A stretch of DNA of 64,000 nt from Macrolepiota albuminosa (Eukaryota > Basidiomycota > Agaricomycetes > Agaricales > Agaricaceae), in the NCBI GenBank assembly GCA_027475525.1, contig JAMWFC010000067.1:434001-498000 (forward strand). The letters run 5' to 3'. Each line of letters begins with the position of its first letter. Within the stretch, counting starts at the first letter, position 1. Under the pieces are notes generated by a model. The model made no database searches and was not told the DNA's origin. It worked only from the letters and a program-made list of their open reading frames with translations. Below are positions 21,994-33,239 of this stretch, piece after piece. The translations under genes and the position numbers were made by a program.

Positions 21994-22467
21994 TGTAACA
22001 GATTATACCTAGTTAATTAATTAATATATACTTATATTAGTTAATTATTATTACTCTACATACATGCTGGCTGCCTTACATAAGGCAGCCAATTTTACTG
22101 TCATACTCGTAGTACTANNNNNNNNNNNNNNNNNNNNNNNNNNNNNNNNNNNNNNNNNNNNNNNNNNNNNNNNNNNNNNNNNNNNNNNNNNNNNNNNNNN
22201 NNNNNNNNNNNNNNNNNCCGGACAAAAACGTGTCCCTCCTTACATCGAGACTGGCTACCAGTCTCAAAGGGGGGCATGTAACAGATTATACCTAGTTAAT
22301 TAATTAATATATACTTATATTAGTTAATTATTATTACTCTACATACATGCTGGCTGCCTTACATAAGGCAGCCAATTTTACTGTCATACTCGTAGTACTA
22401 GAATCGAATATCGATCTGGTTCTGTTGGTGTGACCGTAAGGCTAACCATATACTTGACTTTGTTTCA
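21994..22467 (+). mobile_element. Short-LTR retrotransposon nested in element II integrase
   Basis: Flanked by TTGAC at 21989-21993 and 22468-22472. The right LTR (22277-22467, 191 bp) runs TGTAACAG...TTTGTTTCA. The left LTR begins at 21994 but is cut at 22117 by the scaffold gap. A polypurine tract AAAGGGGGGCA lies directly before the right LTR, so the element is on +. Only 59 bp of interior remain visible (22218-22276). It could be a copia element or a non-autonomous TRIM; the gap hides which. Confidence 0.85.
22118..22217. other. Assembly gap (100 N)
   Basis: Exactly 100 N, the usual placeholder for a gap of unknown size. It lies inside the nested short-LTR element, so the true interior length is unknown. 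Confidence 0.99.
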
Positions 22468-22505
22468 TTGACACGCTCAGTCTGCCCATCAGACTGGGGG
22501 TGGTA

Positions 22506-22659
22506 GGCTGTGGAGGTGTGGAGTTTGACATGGAGGAGGCGATACAGTTCTCTCGTAAACTCTGCCACAAACTGAGGTCCGCGGCTGTGGAGGTGTGGAG
22601 TTTGACATGGAGGAGGCGATACAGTTCTCTCGTAAACTCTGCCACAAACTGAGGTCCGC
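22506..22659. repeat. 77-bp exact tandem duplication in element II integrase
   Basis: 22506-22582 equals 22583-22659. It duplicates codons of the integrase core and shifts the frame by two bases. An abrupt frame switch is seen right after KLHTSTA. Confidence 0.92.
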
Positions 22660-24774
22660 AGTCTGAGACATAAGCATCTGACAACCCATGGAGCTTCCAG
22701 ACATGCTTCCGGTACAGATTGGCAGCGCCCATGGCTGAGCAAGTAGTGTGTGTTGGAATAAAATGAGCACGCTTGCCACAGAGATCCACTACCACCATGA
22801 TCGCATCATATCCATGAGAATCAGGTAACTCAACAATGAAGTCTACCGAGGCCACACTCCAACGCTCAGCTGGGATAGGCAATGGATGAAGCTGTCCCAT
22901 AGGAGGCTGACGACGAGGCTTAGTCCGAAGGCAAAGATCACAGGTGGAGGTGTAAGAGCCAATATACCGTGACATTTGAGGCCACCAGTAATTCCGCGAA
23001 ACCAGCTCCAGTGTCTTCCATCTGCCAGGATGTCCTGCAACTCGAGAGTCATGATGCTGCTCCACAATCCGCCTCCGGAGGTCTGGCAGGTTGGGAACAT
23101 AAATGCGTCCCCGGAAGGTGAGAAGACCATTCTCCAGAGACCACTCGTCGGTGCGGACAGACTTCACTCCAGCTTTCTCTCGAGCATGCAAGGCCATGGC
23201 AGCCTTAGCTACCAGATCTTCTTGAGCGCCCTCCCGGTTACCTCGTCGGATGTCTCGAAGGATGCTCACTTCTTCTCCCTGGCCAACCACACCTTCTAGA
23301 GCACGGATAGCAAATAGTTCTGGCTTCAGAAGTACAATATTGTCATTGTCACTAGCTCCTGAACCATGGTCTGCTCGCCTAGAAAGCGCATCTGGCTTAC
23401 CCATGCTCCGTCCCGGTTTGTGATGCAGAGAGAAGTCGAAGTTGGCCAGATACAAGGACCATCGAGCCTGTCGGCGGTTGAGTTTCTTGGCCGTCCGAAA
23501 GTACTCTAAGTTCTTGTGATCAGTCCACACCTCGAATTTATGCCTGGCACCCTCAAGGAAATGTCGCCACTCCTCAAATGACCGAATGATAGCTAGCATC
23601 TCCTTGTCATGGATCTCATAATTTCGCTCCACGGCATTGAGACTCTTGGAGTAGAAAGCCACAGGATGCCACTTACCATCCTCCCTTGACTGTTGAGAGA
23701 GAACGGCCCCAGTAGCAAAATCTGAGCTATCAGCTTCGACACGGAAGGGAGAGTCATCATCTGGGAATATAAGGACAGGCTTTGAAGTGACTGCCTGTTT
23801 GAGGGCATCAAAGGCTGTCTGCTGTGCTGCATCCCAGTGCCAAGGAGTGTCCTTAGTGGTGAGATCGAAGAGGGGCCGGGCATGGTGTGAGAAATCCTGA
23901 ATAAACCTCCGGTAGAAGTTGGTAAAACCCAGGAAGGCCTGAACCTCCTTCTTGTTCTTAGGCTCCGGCCACTCCGCTACACCAGCCACCTTGACTGGGT
24001 CCATCTCAGCCATTCCATGAGAGATGATCAGTCCAAGATATTCAACCTTAGTCTGCTCAAACTCACACTTCTCTGGCTTAAGATAGAGCTGGTGCTGGCG
24101 AAGACGTTCCAGTACGATGCGTGTAATCCGACGATGCTCCTCTAGAGTCTTGGTATAGATGAGAATATCGTCAAGGTATACACACACAACACCTTCCGCT
24201 ATGAGGTCTCGGAAAATGTTGTTCATCATGGTCTGGAAGGTGGCAGGGCTATTAGTGAGGCCAAAGAACATTACCAGAGGTTCAAAGAGTCCACGATTTG
24301 TTCGGAATGCTCCCTTCCACTCATCTCCTTCTTTGATGCGCACATTGTTGTAGCCCCAGCGGACATCCAACTTGGTAAAGTAGCGCGCACCTCGGAGGTT
24401 GTTGACAAGCTCTGAAATGAGTGGTAAGGGGTAGCGATTCTTCACAGTCATCGCATTCAAGACTCGGTAGTCCTGAACCAGACGTAGAGATCCATCCTTC
24501 TTCTTAATGAAGAAGACTGGAGAGGCCATCGGAGACTTTGAGGGACGGATGCGACCAGAGTCTAAATTCTCCTGCAAAAAGGCATCAAGCTCATCCTGTT
24601 CTCTGGGAGAGAGTGGGTAGACCTTGCAGCTAGAGGGCTCAGCATTGGGTGTAAGCTCAATTGCATGGTCCCACTGCTTACGCTCTGGCAGGGAGTCAAA
24701 TGATGCCTTAGAGAAAACATCCTCAAAGTCTTGCAGGTGATGAGGAACCGCATCTCGGAACGACTTAGGAGCAG

Positions 24775-24928
24775 AGTTGGCAGCAAATGCCTGAGCTAGC
24801 TGCTGGGAGGTAGTTTGGCTAGCTCTGATCTCTGCTACAGTTGGTGGAGGTAGTTGGCAGCAAATGCCTGAGCTAGCTGCTGGGAGGTAGTTTGGCTAGC
24901 TCTGATCTCTGCTACAGTTGGTGGAGGT
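24775..24928. repeat. 77-bp exact tandem duplication between protease and RT
   Basis: 24775-24851 equals 24852-24928. Removing one copy fuses the protease frame to the RT frame (QAFAAN then SAPKSFRDAV) as expected for this family. Confidence 0.92.
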
Positions 24929-25855
24929 CGTAATGTAGTTGCATAGATCCTATCACCTGTCTCGATAGCCTCGTCTGGGGACTCTGGGTCAGGAGCGCAT
25001 CCAAATTCACCCTCGCGTCCATCTTCCATCTGGGCTTCACTCACTACACCTCGAACGTCCTCATAGAGGGCCTCTCTATAAGGGAACGCCAAGGGAGGAG
25101 GATCCAGTAGGTCAAGGTCTGCAAAGGGGAGGTGTCCAACTCGGCAAGCCCGGATAGCAGCACGCTCACGGACTGACTCTCTGCGCTCCTCTCTCACTTC
25201 CTTAGCACATGTGGAACACCGTCGAGGGCAGCGGCTCATGCTCACCTTACCCTTGGCCCAGTCAATCTCAGGATTGTGATCACGCAGCCAGGAGAACCCA
25301 AGTATCATGTCCTGCTTTCCTAGGCTGGTAACTGCAAAGACTGCACGCTCAGAATGAGTCTGATAACGAAGGACTAAATCCACCACTGAGCGGATGGATC
25401 CAGCTTCATTGAGCGTACCGTCAATGTTATAGACTGGAATGGGGTGAGAGAGGGGACGGGTAGTGAGCCGGTGTTGTTCCACATAACGGGTGTCTAGGAA
25501 GAGTCCAGTAGCGCCACTGTCCAAGAGAGCTATGACGCTTCGAGTCTGCTGAGTGTCAGTTGTCTCAATCTCCACATTCAGACGCAGAGAGTTGGGAGAG
25601 GGAGTAGAAGCAACAACATAGCGACGGGGAAGGCGTCGTTCCCAAGCTGGGACACGTGGTCGTCGGACAGGAGAAGGAGGAGAAGAAGTCTTAGCGGAGG
25701 CTTGGACCAAGGGGGTATTTTGTACGTCGGAGGGGGTGCTTACAGTTTCAGTCAGAGAATCAGGAGTAGGGAGCAATACATTAGAAGACTCTACTGATTG
25801 ACATGTAAACTGATTAGCACTAGGCGGCGGAGGCGTACAACTCATCCGTCGCTCT

Positions 25856-27119
25856 ATTGAAACCCCTCCCCTGCTGAACCAAAGGACCCATCCGATGGTT
25901 CTGCTACAGCTTCCACAGGACCCAAGGACTCCTCCAGGGGTTCTGCTTCAGTCTGTACATCTGGGGAGGGGTTTCCTCAAACGTCTCGGGCAGCAAGGAG
26001 CTGGAGAAGGAGCTCCTCCTGCTCTGAAGCTGAGAGATAGCGCACCTCTAACCCCTGGGGACAATACCGAGCGAAGTGACCAGGCTTTCCACAGCGACGG
26101 CAGAGGAGAGGAAGGGAGGAACGTTGACAAGAGGCATCGACATCCATAGGTACTCCAAAAGGAAGAGGACGTGCTGCAGGTACCTGAGCTGGGGGTGGAG
26201 CGCGAAATGGAAGGGGAGGCTGGATGGGATGACGAGCAGAAAAGGATGCCTGTGGAGTGGAGTGAGGGGCAGTTCCACGGTGGAGCTCACGTCGTAACTC
26301 CATGAGCTGCCACTGATCACGTGCTACCTGATACCAGGTCTCGATACTCGTGTCATCAGGTCGTCCCTCAGCCATGCTGTCGATCCGATCCATGAGAGAG
26401 GGAAGGAGGCCATCTCGGAAGGTGAGACAGAGCTGAAGACCATCTGGATAACAGGCCTGTTCAGCAAGAGCTCTGAAGGAGTCGATGTACTCATCTAGGG
26501 TCCGCTTCCCTTGCCCATATCGATGAGGATCTCGGAGAGTGAGGGCTGCCACCTTAGCAGGGTCCAAGGGGAAGAACTCTGTCCGAAACTCCTTCTCAAA
26601 CTGATCCCAACTTCCAAAACTCTCTACTCCTCCAGGACGTCGAAAGACTCGTAGCGCGTATGTTGAAGCTCGCCCAGACTTCATGTAAGAAAGAACCCAA
26701 GCGATTTTGAGAGCGTCAGAGGGGAAAGCCTCACCACTAAGCTGAATATAGGTGATGCAGGACTGCAGGAAACGCTCGCCTATCGCTCGGTCACCATTGA
26801 ATGCGTCTGGGAGTGCTGGGCGAGGAATATTGGCATGAACTGGGGGGGAGGCCCCAAAGCGAGGGACTGGGGGTGTGCCAGCCCTAACTGGAGGTGCCTG
26901 GAGAGGGGTAGGAGTGAGAGGGAGGCGCTCTAAGAGGGCCTGAAGGGAATGGGAGATAGTGTCTGTGGCCTGACGTAATCCAGCAAGTTCGGTGGTGTGG
27001 AGGGTGAGGGAAGCTTGAGTGGTCTGCACCTGAGTCTCCAGAGCAAGCAAGCGACTCCAGGCATCATCCTGAGGGGCAGAAGCGTCCAGGGGAGTGTCTG
27101 AGGGGGCTGGTTGGGTCAT
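25856..27119 (-). pseudogene. Element II gag (capsid-nucleocapsid)
   Basis: From ATG 27119 (MTQPAPSDTPLDASAP). Capsid region: ALPDAFNGDRAIGERFLQS, LSYMKSGRASTYALRV, FEKEFRTEFFPLDP, RTLDEYIDSFRALAEQA. The nucleocapsid has one CCHC knuckle, CRRCGKPGHFARYC. A TGA at 25977-25979 (ARDV*GNPSP) ends the visible 380-aa frame. The same frame stays open for about 40 more codons to a TAG near 25856, so TGA may be another CGA-derived stop. Pol begins at ATG 25845 in the -1 frame just after that TAG. No good slippery heptamer was found, so pol may rely on reinitiation. Confidence 0.85.
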
Positions 27120-27220
27120 AGAAGCAACAGAGGGGCAGGGAGTAATCCAGTGGGGGAGGGACCTAAAGGGGCAAGAGAGGGCTCAAGCAGGCTGAAGGGG
27201 GCTCCCAGACCGAAATGTAG

Positions 27221-27231
27221 AGACTTGTTCT
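27221..27231 (-). promoter_or_regulatory. Predicted self-primer binding site, element II
   Basis: Two bases inside the 5' LTR the minus strand reads AGAACAAGTCT. Its exact 11-nt complement AGACTTGTTCT lies within the LTR (minus, 27368-27358). This matches the Tf1 arrangement in length and position. No tRNA-type TGG is present beside the LTR. Confidence 0.6.
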
Positions 27232-27233
27232 GC

Positions 27234-27751
27234 TGTAAGGGCAACCTCTAGAGGCTGTGGCTCAGTCACACAGCTGGCAGAGGGAGATCCAAAGTGTATT
27301 AGAATATATACTGACAATATCAAGGTAGCTACTCACCTGGCAGAGGGAGATCCAAAGAGAACAAGTCTGGGGATTCCCTATGCCAGGTTGGACGCTTCTG
27401 GGGCCTCTGAAGCGTGGGAAACAACTGTACAGTACAACAAAACCTTAAAAACTCGAAAATTGACTAACCAAACAAGTGTGCAAACAAGGGAGGAAAACTC
27501 CGGACTTTAGAAGTCAGAAAGGCAAACTCCGGCTTATCTAAGCAGCCTGGAGCGGTGCTGAAGGGCCCACACTTGTCTGAGTGATAGCTAAAGAACCAGA
27601 GCACCTCAAAGGTTGAGAATAGTACCAACAGATAGTGTTGAAGAAGTAGTAACAGCAAAATGAGAGAATGGTAGAAGAAATAAGGAAGTGAATGAAAGGA
27701 GAGTGAAGAAATAAGGAGTGAAAGAAGAAAGGAATGAGGGGTCCCCTGACA
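27234..27751 (-). repeat. Element II 5' LTR
   Basis: 518 bp, 2 differences from the 3' LTR, one of them CG versus CA. It contains two copies of CTTTGGATCTCCCTCTGCCAG (minus) that bracket a possible intron at 27336-27274. Confidence 0.95.
27274..27336 (-). other. Possible 63-nt intron inside the element II LTR
   Basis: The minus strand reads CCAG|GTGAGTAG ... TTCTAATAC ... CTCTGCCAG|CTGTG, with donor, branch-site and acceptor consensus. A 21-bp direct repeat ends at both splice points. The same elements persist in the diverged + copy (37217-37282). Confidence 0.45.
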
Positions 27752-27756
27752 GTTGT

Positions 27757-29300
27757 TCTCCGTATCATTTAGCAGATACTGAGGCAATTTTATTTGCTGT
27801 CTATCTAGTTTCACAGATATGGCTTAATAGAAATAATACATGGTTTCTAACAGTTCACAGCCAAATCTGCACCAAGATGAACTTGCTTTGGTTAAGGTGA
27901 GTAGATAAGATATCCTGGGAGTCCAATTGGGCACTCTGAGCATATAGTTGGATAACTGTGAAATAAGCATATGAAGATCGCTTGTAGAGAAAGGAAGGCA
28001 GATGGCATGGATTGTATAGGTCAGGAGCAATAAGGAGCTTTAACCAAATGGAATAAGTGTTAAAAAATTGTTGAGCATTAGTGTCAATGATAATACATTA
28101 TAAGTCACCCTCTATGAAACCCTTTAACTGTGAGAAAATGCAGAATGGTTGAAGGGTAAATAACAGTCTGAGGAAGACAGGTGGAAATTCAATAACAAGT
28201 GTGCATGCAAGGCCAAAAAGTCTGCAGCTCTATTCAGTTGAGTGGATAGAAAAACATCATGTGTATGGGCTTTGACATGAGAAATGTGTATCTGGGACTG
28301 CTAGTGTGAAAGAATATCTCTAAGCCAGTGGTGAAAGGCAGTAGTGGCATCTGATGAAGTCATTGACCACCTTATAAAAAGTAGGTAGTCTGAATTACCA
28401 CAAGTAAGGAATTTTATGGAAGAGTTGAGTGGAGGAGGGAGAGGATGAGAAAAAAATGGTGGGCAGTATACAAGAATTATATAAACATGCCCAATTATTA
28501 AAAGTTATGTTGGCCATAGATTGAAAAAGAAGAGAGGCATAAGTAAGATTATGCTGAATGTTATTTATTGCTGCTACAGAATTTAGTAAGGCAACTGATA
28601 GGAGGCCCAAACCATATAAAAAGGATGGTAGAGTAAGGATTGAAGACTGAAATTGGAATGGAAAGCTAAGATATAACTAAATCTTTTTTGTGCAATTAGA
28701 TAATCCAATTTTTCCATATTGGTGGGAAATATTGGCTGCATTATAAGGATTTTTGAAAAATGGTTTTGGAAAAGAATCCAGGCTAACACAGCTATAGAAA
28801 AGGGCTTTCTTGAGTAGGCAAAAGAGAAGGAGATGAGGCTTTTTAGATGGAGAAACTGCAGATCTAGGCAATTTATTGAAATCTAAGGAAGGTAACATGA
28901 TCTCCTATGATCCTAACAGGGTTCCAAATTGTAATGTTACTTGAAGAGTCATTTGACACCAATGAAACCAATGCAGAGGATTGACCTGAAGATGTTAGAT
29001 TTGTATTTAAAATATAAAGAATAGTCTTCTCCCATGCTATCTTCTAGCCATGGAAGGTTTGAAACATCTATTTAACAAAGGTTTGTCCATAAGCTTGCAA
29101 ATAATAAGGAATTGTCCATGGCTTTGAGCATTGACTAGCCATGCAAAAGATAAGTTAGCAAGGAGGTTACTGCATGTGATACCTTTGTAACTTGACAACA
29201 AAGTAGGGGGCCCTTTCTTATATATTGTGGTTATATAGATAGGTTTTATTGAATCCGAAAGATAAGAAGAAGAGAAAATATAATTCAGCAGAACTTGTAC
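27757..29300 (-). pseudogene. LINE relic with RNase H, right part
   Basis: Minus-strand fragments read like the 3' half of a fungal non-LTR retrotransposon. A post-RT region (AAINNIQHNLTYASLLFQS, NNWACLYNSCILPTIFF, near 28420-28560) is followed by an RNase H-like end (VKAHTHDVFLSTQLNRAADF, near 28220-28280). A tail follows (RVPNWTPRISYLLTLTKASS, then WCRFGCELLE, near 27830-27940). Stops and shifts are frequent, and no RT catalytic motif is preserved within this piece. Element II was inserted near its 3' end. Classification rests on general layout, so it is tentative. Confidence 0.5.
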
Positions 29301-29565
29301 TCTAGCAAAGGCAAAACCAGAGAGGTGTTGAAGTCATTATTTCTTCTATCCATCTGGTCCTGGAGCTGGTCTCTGGTTGCTCTTTTTGAGAAGAAGTCTT
29401 GTATTTTCTAAGTTGAGGAGTTTAGGCCATATGACCAAATTTCCACTGAAAAGCCATGAAAAGAAAGCCAATCAGAACAGATCTTTATTGACTTTTTCAG
29501 CCAAAAACAATATTAATTGGCTTTCTTTCCACAGCTTTCTAGTAGAAATTTAGTCAGAACACTTA
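29301..29565. other. AT-rich spacer
   Basis: No feature recognised between the LINE relic and the MITE. Confidence 0.5.
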
Positions 29566-29567
29566 TA

Positions 29568-29781
29568 CAGTGGCTCAAAAAACTGTTCCAATGTTTCGTA
29601 CTTTTTAAAAGATGATATTGGCATGAAGGATGGGAAGTACTTAAAATCCTGATTAAATCATGTAAAATACTATGGCATTGGAGCTACAAAAAAACCTAAT
29701 CTTATGTAATTGAGATCAAAACTGATGGATTAATAGCCATTTTAAAATATTCACTCATTGGGACAGTTTTTTGAGCCACTG
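29568..29781. mobile_element. MITE with Tc1/mariner-type ends (214 bp)
   Basis: CAGTGGCTCAAAAAACTG at the left end is repeated in inverted form at the right end (CAGTTTTTTGAGCCACTG). The inverted repeat extends to about 26 bp with one mismatch. TA flanks both sides (29566-29567, 29782-29783), the Tc1/mariner target. There is no coding capacity, so it is non-autonomous. Confidence 0.88.
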
Positions 29782-29783
29782 TA

Positions 29784-30959
29784 CAAATTAATAAAATAAA
29801 TTATTATTTCTTTATATACATTTTCTTTCCCCATCTTAAGATCACTAAAGAGTTGTGTAATTGACAATGATATGATCAGTGGCAAAGAAGAGAACAAAGG
29901 AGGAAAAAGAGGTTTTGTAAAATGATTATAAGAATAGAGTTTGTAGTTGTACCATGTCATTGATTTAGCCATTCTTTGAGAACTCACTTTTATTCATGGC
30001 ATCTTACTCTTGAGAGATGTTTACAAAGTTACTTCAAAATAGTTAGCATGATTTTATCTGAAAGGTCTTGAGAGAAAAAGTTTTGAAAAGCTCTCCAGAT
30101 TGTTATAACCCATGGTTTAGAGAAAAAGAGGGTTTTATATTTTAGAACTAATATTAGTTGGTTAACATGGTGAGTGGCCTCTATGATATGTCTAATTTTC
30201 AGACTGGTAATTTTTATTGATTCGACTAAGACCAATGAATATGGAAACTGGAAAGAATAGAAGACTGCAAATTGTAAAATGTCAAAAAAAGATAGATATA
30301 GCAAGTCAAAATCCTTGTTTGAGTGCAAGTTAGATGGAAGGCCCTCTGGCCATCTTCCCCAAAGCAGAGTGTCAACTTGCATTTAAAATTCAGCTAGTCT
30401 GTGCCTCTTATGTTTTTAGAGAAAAAATAAATAAAACATGTATTGTGCTAAAAAGATTGATGGTGGAATTTCCTGACTCTCTTATATAAGTAAGAAAAAG
30501 AGTTCTTTTACAAGGTCAAATGTCTTGAGTTCTCCTCTATAAAAATTATCAAATAAATAAGCCTGTATTGCATCAGTTGTTGGAAAATACTAAAAAAATA
30601 ATGTGAGCTTGTTACTTTTACAAATATTTTTAAAAAAAAAATTATTGCATTTTATTTTAAAATGTATTCATCCTTCTCAGTGCTTTTCTTTTACAAAATT
30701 TAGTGAAATAGCAAAAGCTATTATTGAAAGCTTTTGTTCTTAATATAAAGTATTAATGTCTTGCAATATATTAAATATTTATTAATATATTATTTGCTTC
30801 TTATCAACCTGAACTATATTTCTTTCTAACTTTTATAAGTCAGTGTATTTGCTATTAGAAATTGAATATAATACTAATATATTTGTATATATTTAACAAC
30901 TTGCTTAAAAGTTCAAAAGCAAAGTAAATAAAAAAAATATGAGCAAAATCTTTAAAAAC
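29784..30959. other. AT-rich degenerate DNA
   Basis: Minus-strand open frames at 29751-29987 and 30029-30382 show no motif. Nothing else is recognised. Confidence 0.45.
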
Positions 30960-32456
30960 AAGTTACAATCAGTATGAATGCAAAACATCGAAGTGAAATT
31001 GTTTTTTCATGGCCAACTATTTCTTCTGATAATCATATTATAAATTCTGCATATAAATATTGTAAAGCAAATTAGACTATTCCTCTTATTTGTACTGTAT
31101 ATGCTCATTAATAAAATAAGTTAATTATTCATTCTATATTAATTGATATCAGTAGTGATTTTTATAATCTTAATTTATTTGTTTTAAAATTTTCTAATAT
31201 TTATTTTAATAATAATTTTATATATTTGCCTCAAAATTATGCTAGGTTGATGTTAGATATTTATAATATTAAATTATGTTCAAATTTGACTGAAATTTGC
31301 AATGACTGTTATTCTAAATTGCAAAAGAAGCAGATTGTAAAAATTTCTTTAGCAAACAAGTTATATTGTAGAAATTTACTACAAGAATTTGCAGATCTAA
31401 TATGGGTTAAAAAAATAATATGTGCTATATTTATTAATTATTATATTTTAAGCAACATTAAGTTTTTTATAGTAATACTTGTATATACATGACATGAATA
31501 TTATTTCAACTGCTTCAGTTTTTCTCAAACTCCTGATTATATCAGTGGATTATTATTTGTTATATTGATTAAATCAGATCAGTATAAAGATAAAGCAATG
31601 AAAAATATGTTTTAAGTTTGCAAATAAAAAATTTAAAACTTTTTTATTCAGTTAAATAATGTTGCTAAAAATTCCTTATATTAGAATATTAAATGGAATT
31701 ATAGATTTATATCTAAAAGATGCTGTGCTTTCAGGACTGAAGAATAGACTTCTATATAATACAGAACTTTTTGTTAAAAAAACTTTCAAAGAAGAGATAG
31801 CTGATTTATCAGACCATTATACATTAGAAATATGCAAATCTAACACAAATAATAAAGCTACTGTTTTTTTAGAATATATGGAGATTTCAGATCCTGAAAG
31901 TATGAAAATCCAAAGTTCTTTTTTGACTGCATCGGCTTTGCAATCTCTTGTATCAAATCTCTTGTATCAAATAATAATAAATTTAATAATAAATAATCTG
32001 ATTTTATAATATATAACGAACATAATAAAATTAATAAATATAATAATCCAGTTTTATTTTTTAATATGTTTCTAACTTTATTTTCTTATAAATATAGTGG
32101 TTTTGATGATCCTAGTTGACCAATATCATTTAGTATGCAACTTTATATAAATTATCCTATAGATCTAGTAGATTATGTTTTTGTTATCATTATTCTTTTA
32201 CATTTATAGCTTTAAATATAATGCAGCACAGAACTGCTCATTTTTATATAAGTTAAGCTCATGGTTTAAAGCTATTGCAGAAAAATTAACATCAATCTCT
32301 TCTGAAACTCTTCTTTTTGTAGCAAATCAATAAGAAAAAGATTGTAATTATCAATCATTTTCAGATGAGGAAAAACAAGTATTTACTCTTTTTAAAAAAG
32401 TTAATACTATTGCTTCTTATATGTCTAGTACTCAAGCATCAAAAATAAGACATTAG
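30960..32456 (+). pseudogene. Helitron N-terminal region relic
   Basis: Degenerate + frames resemble the N-terminal half of basidiomycete Helitron proteins. Blocks are WPTISSDNHIINSAYKYCKA, CNDCYSKLQKKQIVKISLAN then LYCRNLLQEFADLIWVKKII (near 31300-31420), ISGLLFVILIKSDQYKDKAM, LSDHYTLEICKSN, DPESMKIQSSFLTASALQSL (near 31890). GFDDPS*PISFSMQLYINYP and ALNIMQHRTAHF-like traces (32100-32240) match the Helitron-like N domain. Rep and helicase parts are not seen. The relic is cut by the repeat at 32457. Helitrons move by rolling-circle replication. The copy is heavily decayed. Confidence 0.6.
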
Positions 32457-33140
32457 TAATAATGCCAACCATGATTGAATGTGCTAGACATTATACAGTA
32501 CAATGCTGTCTCTAGTGTCTGACGTACATAGAATGTAAGGAGTTTTGACAGAGTCCTGGTATGCTTAAGCAAATGTGATAGGATAATGCACTAGATAATA
32601 GTGCCTTTGATGCTATCTAGCAAACTGTAAGTGCTGTAGCTTAGGCAAAGATATTGTAAAGAGAAAGAATAGCACAATAAAATATACCTATAAATGGCAC
32701 CACAAATGACAAAGATGATAAAGACAATGCTAGCGCTTAACTTAGTAACAAAGTCAGATCAAACTAAAATGCTAAGAGTAACTAAATGTTTAATAAATTA
32801 TGATTCATTGTTATTTATATGTAAAGTAGCTATTTTATATACTATGCACTATTGTATTTTTAAAATGAGTCTATTTGCAACATTATCAAGTAGCATCTTG
32901 CCTCATAGTTACAGCTAACAGCAACTTGTCAATGGCAACCAATAGTATAATAGCTCATTGGCCAAGACACCTTTAAACTAACTTAGAATTATATGAGTCT
33001 GCTTATTTTTTAATATAAATCTGATTGGCCAGGCTACTTCAAAGTATGATTGAAAAATCCTCAACAGATGCTATAAGCGCTAATATTGGTGCTAAACATT
33101 GTATTACTTTCTGATAAGTTAAAATGTTGAGCTTCAGTAT
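32457..33140 (+). repeat. 0.7-kb dispersed repeat, family C, copy 1
   Basis: From AATGCCAACCATG to about TTGAGCTTCAGTAT, it aligns throughout with 35886-36605 in the same orientation. Both share CAGTACAATGC, TGGCA(C/T)(C/T)A, ATTGGCCAGGCT and AAAATCCTCAACAGA(T/C). Copy 1 is more AT-rich and older. It is possibly a solo LTR, but ends and target duplication are not clear. Confidence 0.7.
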
Positions 33141-33239
33141 ATTCAGTCCTATTGTCATTGATTCTTTATTCTTCTGATTGAGGTGCCTTGACAAATAGCA
33201 GTGCCTAAGGCTAAGCTTTTTTAAAATTAATCAGGATTG

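Larger units (their letters stand above)
21154..25845 (-). pseudogene. Element II pol: protease-RT-RNase H-integrase-chromodomain
   Basis: The ATG at 25845 (MSCTPPPPSANQF) opens pol. Protease: ALLDSGATGLFLD (near 25530). RT: KKKDGSLRLVQDYRVLN, FTKLDVRWGYNNVRI, GLTNSPATFQ, VYLDDILIYTKT (near 24170). RNase H: EADSSDFATGAVLSQ and YEIHDKEMLAIIRSFEEW. Integrase: zinc-binding HDSRVAGHPGRWKTLE and CDLCLRTK, core VASVDFIVELPDSHGYDAI, CGPQFVAEF, YHPQSDGQTERVN with the catalytic Glu kept. Chromodomain: YEVEWILDSRLFRN then KVKWKGYGIEDVSWEP (about 21290-21420). Apparent breaks come from 77-bp duplications at 24775 and 22506, the nested element at 21994, and one TGA at 21622-21624. Excising the first three leaves 1353 codons in one frame. 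Confidence 0.93.
20625..27751 (-). mobile_element. Element II: young Ty3 chromovirus with nested insertion
   Basis: Minus-strand element with 518-bp LTRs (20625-21142 and 27234-27751) differing at two positions. It encodes gag, then pol with protease, RT, RNase H, integrase and chromodomain, and ends in polypurine tract AGAGGGGGGGTGA. After removing two 77-bp assembly duplications and the nested element, pol is one open frame of about 1350 codons with a single TGA. This is the youngest-looking and best-preserved element in the window. A truncated + copy lies at 36606-37321. Confidence 0.95.

Noticed and set aside
25856..25979. -1 frameshift site in element II gag-pol overlap
   Set aside because: The only X XXY YYZ-like match (AAACCCC) lies upstream of a stop in the pol frame, so it could not give a fusion.
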